A program made the translations under genes and the position numbers. A stretch of DNA of 64,000 nucleotides from the NCBI GenBank assembly GCA_021397835.1, contig JAJFZO010000191.1:2981001-3045000 (forward strand). The letters are read 5' to 3'. Origin of the DNA: Moringa oleifera. Taxonomy: Eukaryota > Streptophyta > Magnoliopsida > Brassicales > Moringaceae. The notes beneath the pieces were generated by a model. It saw nothing but the letters and a program-made list of their open reading frames with translations. It was not told the origin of the DNA and did not search any database. Of this stretch, positions 41,372-51,621 are shown piece after piece (position 1 is the stretch's first letter; the number at the start of each line of letters is the position of its first letter).

Positions 41372-43017
41372 ATGCTGGGAGGCAACAACGGTAACCCTGT
41401 GCATCCTGTTTTTGTGAATGAAAATCGTTTTCAGTATCAGAATAATGCATCTAATCAGCTGCAGCTATTTGGAAACTGTCAGTTCTCTTCTCATGTTGTT
41501 GGCCTATTTATTTTATTATTTTTTCTGCTTTCATTACTTCATTTCCTGTGACTGATTAGTATGTTTGATCCATGTTTCAGTAGCATCTGGGTGTAGTGTT
41601 GATCCAGTTAATTATTTTGGAAATGATCATGCCACCCCAATGCTTTCGGCAAACAAACAAGGAATGGAAACAGAAGATATCCAAAGACTTTCATTGAATT
41701 ATAATTTCCGTCAAGATGATGCTGGTCGCTCAGCAAGTATTCGGGACCCTAACCCTGTGTCAACTGGGTTAAGGCTATCATATGATGATGATGAACGCAA
41801 CTCATCTGTAACTTCTGGCAGTGGAAAAATGACAGCAGCAACATCAATCATCCTGTCCTTTGGTGAAAATATTAGGGCAGAGCTTAATCGACAGAAAGAA
41901 GAATTCGATCAGTTTATCAAGAACCAGGTAACCATATGTAAAATGCCTCCTTAGACCTGCCAGATAGAATTACATACTTGGCACACAAATATTGTTAGCA
42001 ATTATACTTGTAGTTTATTTCTAGTATATTTGGTTATCCAAATTTAAAAAGTTCCTTCCAGTTTATTTCTAGTATATTTGGTTATCCAAATGTTGAAAAG
42101 TTTCATTCGTCTTAATTTTTAGAATTGTTTAATTAGTTTCATTCATCTTTATTTTTCGGAATTGCTAATCTTTCCTTATTCAACCTGGATAATTAGTTTC
42201 ATTCATCTTTATTTTTCGGAATTGCTAATCTTTCCTTATTCAACCTGGATTCCTTTTCCGTTCATCTATTTTCTCTTGTAAGGTCAATGTTTTCACTCTA
42301 GTTTATTTCTAGTGTATTTGGTTATCCAAATGTTAAAAACTTTCATTCATCTTAATTTTTTAGAATTGCTTGATTAGTTTCATTCATCTTTATTTTTCGG
42401 AATTGCTTAACCTTGAGTTTCATCTCTTTTCTCTAGTAAGGTCATTTTTTTTACATTCTTTGATGACTTCTGTGTCTGTTTCTGAACAGGAAGAACAGTT
42501 GGCTAAGGGAGTAAGGGACATGAAGCACAGACACATGGCTTCTTTTCTTGCTGCAATAGAGAGGGGTCTTAACAAGAAGCTAAGGGAGAAAGACCTAGAG
42601 ATAGAGAACATGAATCGCAGAAACAGGGAACTGTCTGAAAGAATTAGGCAGGTGGCTATGGAAGCCCAAAATTGGCATTATAGGGCAAAGTACAATGAGT
42701 CAGTCATTAATGTCCTGAAGAGCAACCTCCAGCAAGCAATTTCCCAAGGTGCTGAGCAAGGGAAGGAAGGATTTGGAGACAGTGAAGTTGATGATGCTGC
42801 TTCATTCATTGACCCAAACAACTACCTGGGCTTTCCTGCCAGGACTGACAGATCAATCGAGCATATGACTTGCAAAGCATGCAAGGCAAAGGAGGTCTCT
42901 ATTCTGTTGTTGCCTTGTAGGCACCTCTGCTTATGTAAAGATTGTGATGTGTTAATCTTTATTTGCCCTGTATGCCAGTTGATGAAAACTGCTAGTGTCC
43001 GGGTGTACTTGTCCTAA
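41372..43017 (+). CDS. BOI-related RING E3 ubiquitin ligase (BRG type)
   Basis: The BOI/BRG family are RING E3 ligases that restrain cell death and gibberellin responses in Arabidopsis. Three coding exons: 41372-41477, 41581-41927 and 42490-43017, totalling 981 bases for 326 residues. The N-terminus carries the family's QLQLFGN and VDPVNYFGN motifs. A central conserved stretch, LSFGENIRAELNRQKEEFDQ, leads into a predicted coiled coil (EEQLAKGVRDMKHRH to about residue 240). The C-terminal RING is of C3HC4 type, with C279, C282, C294, H296, C300, C303, C310 and C313 in LLLPCRHLCLCKDC and CPVC. The protein ends VRVYLS, as expected. The ATG at 41372 is chosen; the frame upstream opens only with TTG. 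Which BRG orthologue this is (BRG1, 2 or 3) is not resolved. Confidence 0.92.
42011..42400 (+). repeat. Nested direct repeats in intron 2 of the RING ligase gene
   Basis: A perfect 60-bp tandem duplication occupies 42131-42190 and 42191-42250. A separate block starting GTTTATTTCTAGT and containing TTTGGTTATCCAAAT occurs three times (near 42012, 42060 and 42300). A third motif, TTTCATTCATCTTTATTTTT, recurs again near 42378. The intron is therefore largely built of its own copies. Confidence 0.9.
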
Positions 43018-43035
43018 TTTATGAAACGGAAATCT

Positions 43036-43572
43036 TCCACAGCCTAAGGATAAATCTACAGCCTCACAACCTCCACAGCTCGAGAAAATCAGCCACAGCC
43101 TCCACAGCTCGAGCAGATCAGCCCCAGCCTCCACAGCTTGAGAAGATCAGCCACAAATTATCATCCACAGCCTCCACAGCAGCTTGAGAAAATCTTCCAC
43201 AGCCTCCACAGCAGCTTGAGAAAATCTCCCACAGCCTCCACAGCTTGAGAAGTTCAGTCATGGCCGAGCATATCCTCTACAGCCTCCAGAGCTTGACTTG
43301 AGAAGATTAGCCACAGCCTAGGAAATCATCAACAGCCTTTGCAGCCCCCAGCTTCTGCTGCTCGAGAAAATCAGCCACAGCTTCTACAGCTTTGAGAAAA
43401 TCCGCCACAGCCTCCACAGCTTGACTTGAGAAGATTAGCCAGAGTCTAGGAAATCATCCACAGCCTTCACGGCCCTCAGCCTCTGCAGCTCGAGAAGGTC
43501 AGCCACAGCCTCCACAGCCTAGGATCACAGATTCACAGCCTCCTCCCAAGCCTAGGAAAATCATCCACAGGC
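43036..43572 (+). repeat. Minisatellite after the RING ligase stop codon
   Basis: About 540 bases made of variable units near 30 bp, consensus CCACAGCCTCCACAGCTTGA followed by GAAAATCAG, with units of other lengths from CAG insertions. It starts some 20 bases after the TAA and is probably in the 3' UTR. All frames contain stops (TGA in the CTTGAG part). Confidence 0.9.
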
Positions 43573-43990
43573 TTATTTTCTGTCTTACATTCGATGCAGT
43601 TTTCCCTGAAGTCATGCGATGTATAGTAATTATATAATTTCACAGAATGGAGTTTGGAATTTTCTGTGGTAGTGTTCTCTTCTCTGGTTGTTACAAGCCA
43701 TTATGGGCATGGGTGCCGGGGCCTCTTTTGATAAAGATTTGTGTCAAGATGCCAAGGAGGCCATCTCCTCTTTCAACCTTAAGTAGCCAGTTCAGAAGCT
43801 TACTAAGTAAACAAAACCAAACTGCTGTATGATCCTTTCACATTTACTGCAAACCTTTATGTTTCCAGCATCACAAAATTTAATAGAAAGGTTAATCATA
43901 CAAAGAATTGAAGGACAGCTATCTGAAAAGATGGAAATTAATGGCGCATATGACATGCCATCCATAAAAAATATGTCGGTTGCTTTGGTG

Positions 43991-44111
43991 TAGCCTGAAA
44001 ACCTTGGACATGCAACAGCCTTAAAAACTCATCAGATTCGTCTTCTATTGTGTCTTGAAAAACTTGGACATGCTACAGCCTTAAAAACTCATCAGATTCG
44101 TCTTCTCTTGT
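43991..44111 (-). repeat. 60-bp imperfect tandem duplication at the RBM48 3' end
   Basis: Two adjacent copies, about 43991-44051 and 44051-44111, share GACATGC(A/T)ACAGCCTTAA and ACTCATCAGATTCGTCTTCT. The proximal copy spans the end of the RBM48 coding exon; the other repeats the last codons and stop in the 3' flank. Confidence 0.85.
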
Positions 44112-45549
44112 CTACCCGTGGTTTCTTGGATGCAGGTCCAGCTTGCAGAAGCTCACTGCTAGCTTGAATCTAGAAAAGGAGAGATGATAAAACTGTCACA
44201 GAACTTCAACTCTCACATGCGATTCTGTAAACAGAATCGGGACAGGAAGATTTATCACCTTATTGAGCTTCTCCCTGACCAATTGAACTGTCTTATTCAT
44301 TGAAGGAGATGCAAAATAATCCTAAGATCAAATTCAAGAAGAAATTTTGTCAGGTCATCAGGTATAGCAACTTCCACTACTTTGCCATAACTTTAACCAA
44401 GCTCCACCATCATTGTTCCACCCATTTCTTCAAATTTGAAAAGTGAAGTATAAAACCTTGTCAGATGAAACCCTTGTAATTGAAGCATAATTAATGTGTG
44501 AGCTGTATTCCAATTCTCCAGAGTCCCTGAAGAAAGGCAACATAATTTGTCACACATACCAGAACGCTAAAAGTGATGAAAATGGCACTACAAGTTGGAA
44601 CAATAAACCACCTTTGCCTACTCTTGATCTGATGGCTATCACTTTGTTTTGAGGTTCCACAATTCTGAACTGGAGGCCCTCTGGATTTATTAGCTGATAT
44701 CAGAAAAATAACAGCCCATGAGAGAACGAACCGTTTCAAAGACATGGAGTTTCCTCAACATCATATACTACACATTTTGCAAAACCAAGCTTTTTGTGAT
44801 TGTAACAGAAACTGACAGTTCAGTCTTGCAAGCACTTCCCTTCTTCTCCCTTCTAACTTCTCCTTCGTGTCCTCGAGGCTCTCAAAATGAATGGCATATG
44901 ACACCTGCAGCCGATTCCCCATGAAGACAAACTCATCCAATTTTCGCTTTGCAAACCTGTCACACATCATACTCAATGATAATTCAGTATAATCACAAAA
45001 AAAAAAAACATATTACTTCGATTAAAAAGCATGTTATGTGGCAAACAGTGAAAGAGAATGAAATTAACAGACCTCGCGTTGTCGACAAGACGGAATTTGA
45101 TCCAGTAAACATCCGTGAATTGCTCACATTCTTCTGCATCCATCGGTTTAAATCTGAAGAACGCAAAAGCAGAAAAGCAAGGCAATCTAACTACTAAAAT
45201 TTTCACATATACGGAATGAAACATATGATTAAACAAGTTTTCCCCCACAGAAAAAAAAAGGGACAAAACTTACTCCTCAACATCTCCATAAGTTCCGAAT
45301 AGTTTCAACAAATCTTCGCCGCATCCTAATGCAGGAACGTTCCTTACAATCAAATATCTGAGAAGGTAAAAGAAAGAACAAAAAGAATCCACGGTTAGGA
45401 ATTAACTAGAAGGTTGAATAAATCAGAGAAGTTGAATTGATAATTAAGCAGAAAAAAAAATCACTAACGAAATCAGGCGAAATAGACCTGGATTCGTCAC
45501 AAACTGTATAGACGCGAATCGCAGGAGGCTCGTCTTTGTATCGAGGCAT
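44092..45549 (-). CDS. RBM48: RNA-binding protein 48 (RBM48), minor spliceosome factor
   Basis: In plants and animals RBM48 works with ARMC7 in splicing of U12-type introns. Eight exons on the minus strand: 45488-45549, 45274-45357, 45073-45153, 44817-44956, 44612-44693, 44457-44526, 44259-44321 and 44092-44169, totalling 660 bases for 219 residues. The start is MPRYKDEPPAIRVYTVCDES. An RRM follows, with YLIVRNVPALGCGEDLLKLF and, in the RNP1 position, FTDVYWIKFRLVDNARFAKR, then FMGNRLQVSYAIHFES. The C-terminal half has the family signature DYFASPSMNKTVQLVREKLN and ends in KKPRVDKRRRI, a basic, nuclear-localisation-like tail. Convergent with the RING ligase gene. Confidence 0.92.
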
Positions 45550-45734
45550 CTTCTTCTTCGGCTGTACTCAACCAGTGCAAGCACAGGTTGGTTAGTTTCT
45601 ACACTTTTTCTTTGTTTTTTCTCCTAAACAAAGATTTGCTCGGTTATCAGAGGATTGCTTATTACAGCAGTATTAGCTTCGTTATTCAGGGTGGATTAAT
45701 AAAAAAAGAAAAAACCTGAGTTGGTGACTTGTGC

Positions 45735-46260
45735 GGGAGACAAATTAGCGCCAGTAAACGGCATCGTTTCCTTTGAAAAACACCATAGAAAAGGTCTTTT
45801 AATTTAAAATAAATATAAAAAATTGGATCATTCACATTTTAATCATATCTTTTATCAATTTTATAATCAAAATTTCAATTAAGTTAAAATTAAAAAATTT
45901 ACCCAACAAATATTAACTTAAAAATTTTATATATATTTAAATTACTATTACAAAAAAATTTAAAATTTTCACATATTAAAAATATTTTCTACATTCATGA
46001 AAAAATTTTCGTTAAAATTTATTGTGCAAAATCATTACTTAAAATAATTTTTTAAATATAAAAATAAAAATTAATTTAAACTAAAATTATATTTTATGTG
46101 TAAAACTGATTAAAAAACTAACTATAACTTATTACTTCCTTTTATCTTATTCATGAAAATTTTAGACTCAATATTTTTAAATCTAGAGCTGTAATCCTTT
46201 ACATATCTTTAACTAATATTAAAACTCAAAGACAACTATTAAAGCAGAGAAGCCAAGAAT
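45735..46260. other. AT-rich spacer
   Basis: Lies between RBM48 and the 3' flank of the OB-fold gene. Nothing recognised. Confidence 0.5.
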
Positions 46261-46980
46261 TGATGATGCTAACCAATCTTATCCCCATCAAAATAGTCAG
46301 AGGAGAATTGATGACAGATCATAGTACCAACTTAACCAATGCCGCTAGAACAAAATCTATCCTGAGTAAAGTTGAAGATGAGATTTGATCATAAGATGAG
46401 TTGAAAGCAAAAGGATAGAAAGAAATTAGTATCAAACAAGATATCTGGCGTTCATCTTGAACAAATCATCGCTCATTAGTATTTGAGATTCATAAGGTTC
46501 CTGGCCACTAAGGTTAAGAAAAAGTAATCAAACAGATTTCATCATATCACGAAATTATAAGATAACTTCTCCTGATACCGGCGTAGAACTCTCAACTTCC
46601 CTCCAATTAGAGCAATCATTTATATAAATTTTAAATTTACGATTAACAATTGAACTACTCAGAATGTGGACTAGCAGTATGTCAAACAATAGATGCATCA
46701 ATTTACATAAAAATCTAACTCATTTTCCAAGTGCCATCTGCAGACCATCCCAGTTAAAGATAAAGAACAGGAGATGCAATGAAAAAGAACAAGACAAGAA
46801 CAAAAGCAGAATGAGAAAGTAGCAATAATTAGATAAATCATCTAAGTTTTGTGCAACATCTCTGAAAGCTACATTTTCTATGGGACATGCTTGAGGGAAG
46901 ATAGATACATTTACAGGTTTCCCTTCATAAGGCTTCATATTTCATCTCCAGTTTGAAATTGTAAGATCGTCATCACCGTA

Positions 46981-47400
46981 TTAATGCATAGGAGGAAAAA
47001 TACGAGAATAAGGCGATATAACAGTGTCCTGTACATATCTCTTGGGATTGTTAGGGTCAGGAACCCAACGCATCTCGCACATGTTAGGTGTCTCCACAAA
47101 TGTCATGGTGAATTCTCCTACCTTCTCTATCTTCCCTCTCTTGCCTGCTCTCAGCACGAGATGGTTCCTATTGTACGAGAAAATGCCATTGGCCAGGCGA
47201 ATGATGTCACCTGGCTCAAATGCATCGCACTCTTCCCCCCATAGCTGGAAGTGAATGGCAGCCGTCTCATCTGCCACAAGCGCCAAACATGTCTTGTTTT
47301 GGCCTTCTATTATGGCTCTGCCTTTGTCCAGCAGTATGAACTGTGTGTTTATGTTGTTCTGAGCTGCTGGCACTATATCTTTGAGAGGCAGCCTTTGCAT
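46981..47400 (-). CDS. SOSS complex subunit B homologue (SSB1-like OB-fold protein)
   Basis: In animals SOSS-B (hSSB1/2, NABP) binds single-stranded DNA and promotes double-strand-break signalling and repair; the plant role is inferred from the family. One coding exon gives 139 residues. The OB fold runs from about 5 to 110, with LPLKDIVPAAQNNINTQFIL, LALVADETAAIHFQLWGEE and GDIIRLANGIFSYNRNHLVL. ETPNMCEMRWVPDPNNPKRY is the conserved plant C-terminus. The ATG at 47400 is chosen because an acceptor (TTTTAG) ends at 47421, just 20 bases upstream; the frame open above it starts only with GTG. A 5'-UTR intron is likely from a donor at 48342 to that acceptor, which would put the first exon in the triplicated repeat. 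Confidence 0.92.
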   Translation of the reverse strand: MQRLPLKDIVPAAQNNINTQFILLDKGRAIIEGQNKTCLALVADETAAIHFQLWGEECDAFEPGDIIRLANGIFSYNRNHLVLRAGKRGKIEKVGEFTMTFVETPNMCEMRWVPDPNNPKRYVQDTVISPYSRIFPPMH

Positions 47401-48354
47401 AATTTCTATTATATCCAACACTAAAACCAAGAAGAAAGAATAATGAGACACCCAGTTTACCAGTAAGTGCTACAACGAGGGCCTGAAGTGCTCATGTCGA
47501 AGAATAGTGATGGATTTTTGGATCAAAAGGGGAAGAAAATTTGTGGCAAGAAACAGATTTACCCATACGGTTGAAGATCACAAGAGAATCAGCAAAATAC
47601 TTAACCATCAGAAATGACATAAGGACATGGCTTTACCCTAGCCCTTTTCATTCAAGACTCTCTATGCATCACATATGTGAATGGCAACCTCCTCTTACTG
47701 CCTAGTTGTCAAGACCAGAAAGTGTGCATCTTGTTTAAAGAAAAACAGGAGAAAAGCTGCAACATACAATGGAAATCCTCTGATGGATATTGACTTGAAT
47801 TAGAACAGCAAGAAATTATTCGCAGTAAAAGAGCCTATAGTATTTCTGAAAAGTGACATCTCCTCGGCCACTTAATAGCATGAAGTCATTTGGTAAACAT
47901 TTTAAAAGGGACCTTAATAAATGGATCATTTTCCCCATGAATCATATTCCTAGGAGGAATGCTGGGTGGGGTTGTTGAAGGAGCTAAAAACCATAAAATT
48001 TTAAGTAACATAAAAGCAGAGAAAGTTCCACTGACAAATGGATTATCATCTGAACTCAACAAAGAAAGTTTTACAATTACAGATAGCTGCCGACTCTTCA
48101 ACAGCAATCGGCAGAAACTTCAAAAAAAAAGAAAAGTCCAAGAAACAATGAATGTGGCAATCTTTCGTAGCCGCTAATCTATTTGGAAGACACAATAGAT
48201 CATACTGAAAACAAAGAAACGAATTACTCACTGCGAGCCGAATTTAGCACAATCTTAAGAGACAGTTGGTGGATTCGACAAAACATAAAGAAAAAACACT
48301 ATATTGTGCTACAAGCACACAGAAAGGCACATCGAAAATTACCTCAAATTTCAC

Positions 48355-48534
48355 GGTGCTACGTCTCTCTCTGTGCTTCTATAAGAATCCAAAATTGGCT
48401 TTCTTTTTTGTGCTGCCCTGATACGGAGAGAGAGAGAGAGAGAGGCGACGCAGTAGGCCGTGATGAGGGTGCTACGTCTCTCTCTGTGCTTCTATAAGAA
48501 TCCAAAATTGGCTTTCTTTTTTGTGCTGCCCTGA

Positions 48535-48570
<36 letters not shown>

Positions 48571-48693
48571 GCAGTAGGCCGTGATGAGGGTGCTACCTCT
48601 CTCTCTGTGCTTCTATAAGAATCCAAAATTGGCTTTCTTTTTTGTGCTGCCCTGATACGGAGAGAGAGACAGAGAGGGAGTAGGCCGTGATGG
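48355..48693. repeat. Triplicated leader or promoter segment with (GA)n arrays
   Basis: Three tandem units (48355-48467, 48468-48588, 48589 to about 48693) share CTATAAGAATCCAAAATTGG, TTTGTGCTGCCCTGATACGG and GCAGTAGGCCGTGATG-like blocks. Each contains a GA microsatellite of different length; the third is interrupted and lacks the GCGACGC piece. It lies between the divergent OB-fold (minus) and PPR (plus) genes. Confidence 0.95.
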
Positions 48694-48978
48694 GGAACCC
48701 GAAGCAAAAACAAATACCTTTGTATATCTTAATTTTCTTTTCTTTTTTATTCAAAATTAATAAATCTAAAATGTTATAAGTTTATGGAAAATAAATAATA
48801 AAAAATTGTGGGAAAAAAAAGAAAATATAAAGCGGAAAGGCAGAACTGCCCCTTTGTGTTGCTATTAAATTTATTTATACTCCGCTGATGAAACACAAAA
48901 CTTTGTAAATCCATGCCTGATTTTGAGCTGTTGTGTCTATTGTAATGCTTATTCTAGCCCGAAAGAGACGCACCAGCC

Positions 48979-50979
48979 ATGCAAACAGCCAAGAGTCTGT
49001 CATTGGTCCGTTCCGTTACAACCTTAACACCGAAGTGTATGCCTGTAGCTTCAACAGCCTCTACTCTGGTGTTAAGCTCTTACTGTGAGCAGGATCCTCG
49101 TCAGGTTGTTTACTCCAATAACAGGAAGATTGATGCTTTAATCAAGTCCGGGGACCTAACCTCTGCCCACAATTTGTTTGATGAAACTCTCATCCGTGAT
49201 GTTGTTACGTATAACTTGCTTATCTCTGGACACGGACGATATGGATGTCCGAAACAGGCTCTTTGTCTTTACAGTGAAATGGTTTCACATGGTATAAGAG
49301 AGACCGAGTCCACATTCTCCTCTGTGTTAAGTATATGTGGTCGCGCGGGCTTTTATGGAGAAGGAACTCAAGTTCACAGCAGGGTGATATCGCTTGGGTT
49401 TCATTTGAATTTGTTTATTGGGAGCTCACTTGTGGATCTTTATATGCACATGGGATTCGATCAGCAAGCTTTCATGTTGTTCGATGAAATTCCTGGGAGA
49501 AATTTGGCCATATGGAACTTGATCTTACGTTGGTTCTGTGATTTGGGTCTATCAAATGAGTTATTGACATGTTATCATAACATGACATTGGATTATACGG
49601 ATCCAAATGGGCTTAGTTATTGTTATTTGATTCGTGGTTGCGCTAACAACGGATTATTGGATGAAGGAAAGCAGCTGCATTGCCGGGTGATGAAGATCGG
49701 ATGGGTGGAATCGAACATTTTTGTTGTTAATGCTTTGGTGGATTTTTACTCAGCTTGTGGAAGTTTAACTGATGCTAGGATATCATTCGAAGCTGTTCTT
49801 GAGGAGGATGTGATATCGTGGAATTCAGTTGTTTCAGTCTATGCAGAACATGGTTTATTGCTTGATGCTCTTAAACTGTTTGGTAGGATGCAATTTTGGG
49901 GGAAGAGACCATCAATCCGTTCATTCATGGGGTTCTTGAATATATCTAGCAGGAATGGGGATCTTCTGTTTGGAAGGCAAATTCATTCTTATGTTCTGAA
50001 AATGGGTTTTGATTGTGCAAGTGTCCATGTTCACTCTGCTTTGATTGACATGTATGGAAAATGCGGTGATATTAACAGTTCAGTCTCTGTTTATGAAAGT
50101 TCTTTAGCGAGAACTTCGGAGTGTTGTAACTCCTTGATGACTTCTTTGTTGCACTGTGGGCTCAGTGAAGATGTGATAGAGATGTTTGGTTGGATGGTTG
50201 ATGAAGGAATTGGATTCGATGAAGTTACTCTCTCCACAACACTGAAAGCATTGTCAGTTTCTACTTTTGCAATCTTACCCAGCTGCAAATTGCTCCACTG
50301 CTGCTCATTGAAGGTAAGTTATGAATCTGATAAGGCAGTTTCATGCTCTTTGATTGATGCATATTCAAGATGTGGTCATGTTGAACTTTCTCAAAAGGTT
50401 TTCGAAAATCTTGCTTCACCCAATGTCTTCTGTTTCACATCTATCATCAATGGGTATGCTCGAAATGGAATGGGAAGAGAAAGTCTTGACATGCTTGAAG
50501 CAATGATCCGAAGTGGCTTCACACCAGATAAAATCACATTTTTGTGTGTACTTACTGGTTGCAACTACTCAGGGTTGGTAGAAGAAGGGCAGTTGGTGTT
50601 TACCTCAATGAAATATGTTTATGGAATTTGCCCAGACAGGCAACATTATTCATGCATGGTAGATCTTTTAGGCCGAGCAGGTCTTCTAGACAAAGCTGAA
50701 GATTTGCTGCAGCAGGCACCAGGAGAGGCTGATTGTGTTATGTGGAGCTCTTTGCTGCGAAGTTGCAGGATCCACAGGAATGAAACAGTGGGAAGAAGAG
50801 CAGCAAAAGTCTTGATGAAGCTTGAGCCAGATGATTTTGCCGTTAATCTGCAAGTTTCAAACTTCTACTCAGAAATTGGGGAATTCGAAGCATCAATGCA
50901 AATTAGAGAAGTTACAATGGCAAGGAAGCTCACGAGGGAGATTGGTTATAGTTCAATTGAGGTGAATTGTCTTCACTAG
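48979..50979 (+). CDS. Pentatricopeptide repeat protein, PLS class, E subgroup
   Basis: PPR proteins bind organellar RNA for editing, splicing or stabilisation. A single intronless ORF of 666 residues. The N-terminus (MQTAKSLSLVRSVTTL) is Ser/Thr/basic and nearly acid-free, fitting a mitochondrial or plastid presequence. From about 45 on there are tandem motifs of mixed P, L and S lengths, with recognisable cores such as DVVTYNLLISGHGRYG, NLFIGSSLVDLYMHMG, DVISWNSVVSVYAEHG, SVHVHSALIDMYGKCGD and NVFCFTSIINGYARNG. The C-terminus has the typical WSSLLRSCRIHRNETVGRRA and ends in an E-like region (YSEIGEFEASMQIREVTMAR) with no DYW domain. If it edits RNA it would need a DYW partner. I cannot assign the orthologue or target. 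Confidence 0.9.
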   Translation: MQTAKSLSLVRSVTTLTPKCMPVASTASTLVLSSYCEQDPRQVVYSNNRKIDALIKSGDLTSAHNLFDETLIRDVVTYNLLISGHGRYGCPKQALCLYSEMVSHGIRETESTFSSVLSICGRAGFYGEGTQVHSRVISLGFHLNLFIGSSLVDLYMHMGFDQQAFMLFDEIPGRNLAIWNLILRWFCDLGLSNELLTCYHNMTLDYTDPNGLSYCYLIRGCANNGLLDEGKQLHCRVMKIGWVESNIFVVNALVDFYSACGSLTDARISFEAVLEEDVISWNSVVSVYAEHGLLLDALKLFGRMQFWGKRPSIRSFMGFLNISSRNGDLLFGRQIHSYVLKMGFDCASVHVHSALIDMYGKCGDINSSVSVYESSLARTSECCNSLMTSLLHCGLSEDVIEMFGWMVDEGIGFDEVTLSTTLKALSVSTFAILPSCKLLHCCSLKVSYESDKAVSCSLIDAYSRCGHVELSQKVFENLASPNVFCFTSIINGYARNGMGRESLDMLEAMIRSGFTPDKITFLCVLTGCNYSGLVEEGQLVFTSMKYVYGICPDRQHYSCMVDLLGRAGLLDKAEDLLQQAPGEADCVMWSSLLRSCRIHRNETVGRRAAKVLMKLEPDDFAVNLQVSNFYSEIGEFEASMQIREVTMARKLTREIGYSSIEVNCLH

Positions 50980-51546
50980 CATGGCCATCTTGTATAAGCA
51001 ATCAACTAAGGGCCAAGAGAGCCGAAGATTGCTTCAAGCTTTGCTTTTCATGAAGCTGAAACCATCTGTGAAGTTTACATCTTTGTTATATATCTGCAAA
51101 TTGGTTTCTTTCACCTGAAGCTTTTGGCATGCCGACAGCAACGATCAGGATTCATCCCTTTCCATGGTTGGTCTAACTAATCTAACTCCTGTTTTATTAT
51201 TCTTGCTATTACTTTTTGGAATTTATTGCATGGCTGAAGTATGTTGCGGTATTACTATACCCTATACAGTATATGCATATTATATTCTTGTATAGAATTT
51301 CTAAAAGGAGATGGCCTGTCTTTTGTCCTCTTTTCCCATTTTGTGGGTTCTTTAAGGGACACACAGGGCACAAGACAATCCATGAACGTTTGACTTGTAA
51401 AATCTTGTGCACTGGTTGAAGAGTAAAGCAAAGAACTTCAAAAATATTTCCCTTGTACTTTAAGCGTGGGCATGTGGAAAATGTAGCACCTACATGTACT
51501 TTTAAGCCAAGCCACATAGCAAACAAATTTTTAACTAATCTGCACA
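50980..51546. other. Spacer between the PPR and polygalacturonase genes
   Basis: Probably PPR 3' UTR followed by the polygalacturonase promoter. No gene recognised. Confidence 0.5.
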
Positions 51547-51554
51547 TATATAAA
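51547..51554 (+). promoter_or_regulatory. TATA box of the first polygalacturonase gene
   Basis: TATATAAA, 75 bases upstream of the ATG at 51622 and 45 upstream of the ATG at 51592. A start about 30 bases downstream leaves only around ten bases before 51592, which favours initiation at 51622. Confidence 0.5.
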
Positions 51555-51621
51555 TTAAACCATATGTCTTCACTAGATTTACACAAAATCAATGTTGCTA
51601 AACAGTCAGAAAAGACATAAT

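Noticed and set aside
43036..43572. CRISPR-like array
   Set aside because: The units are contiguous variable minisatellite copies without unique spacers, in a plant genome.
47401..47451. N-terminal extension of the OB-fold protein
   Set aside because: It opens with GTG and includes an intron acceptor; the family starts at MQRLPLKD-like sequence.
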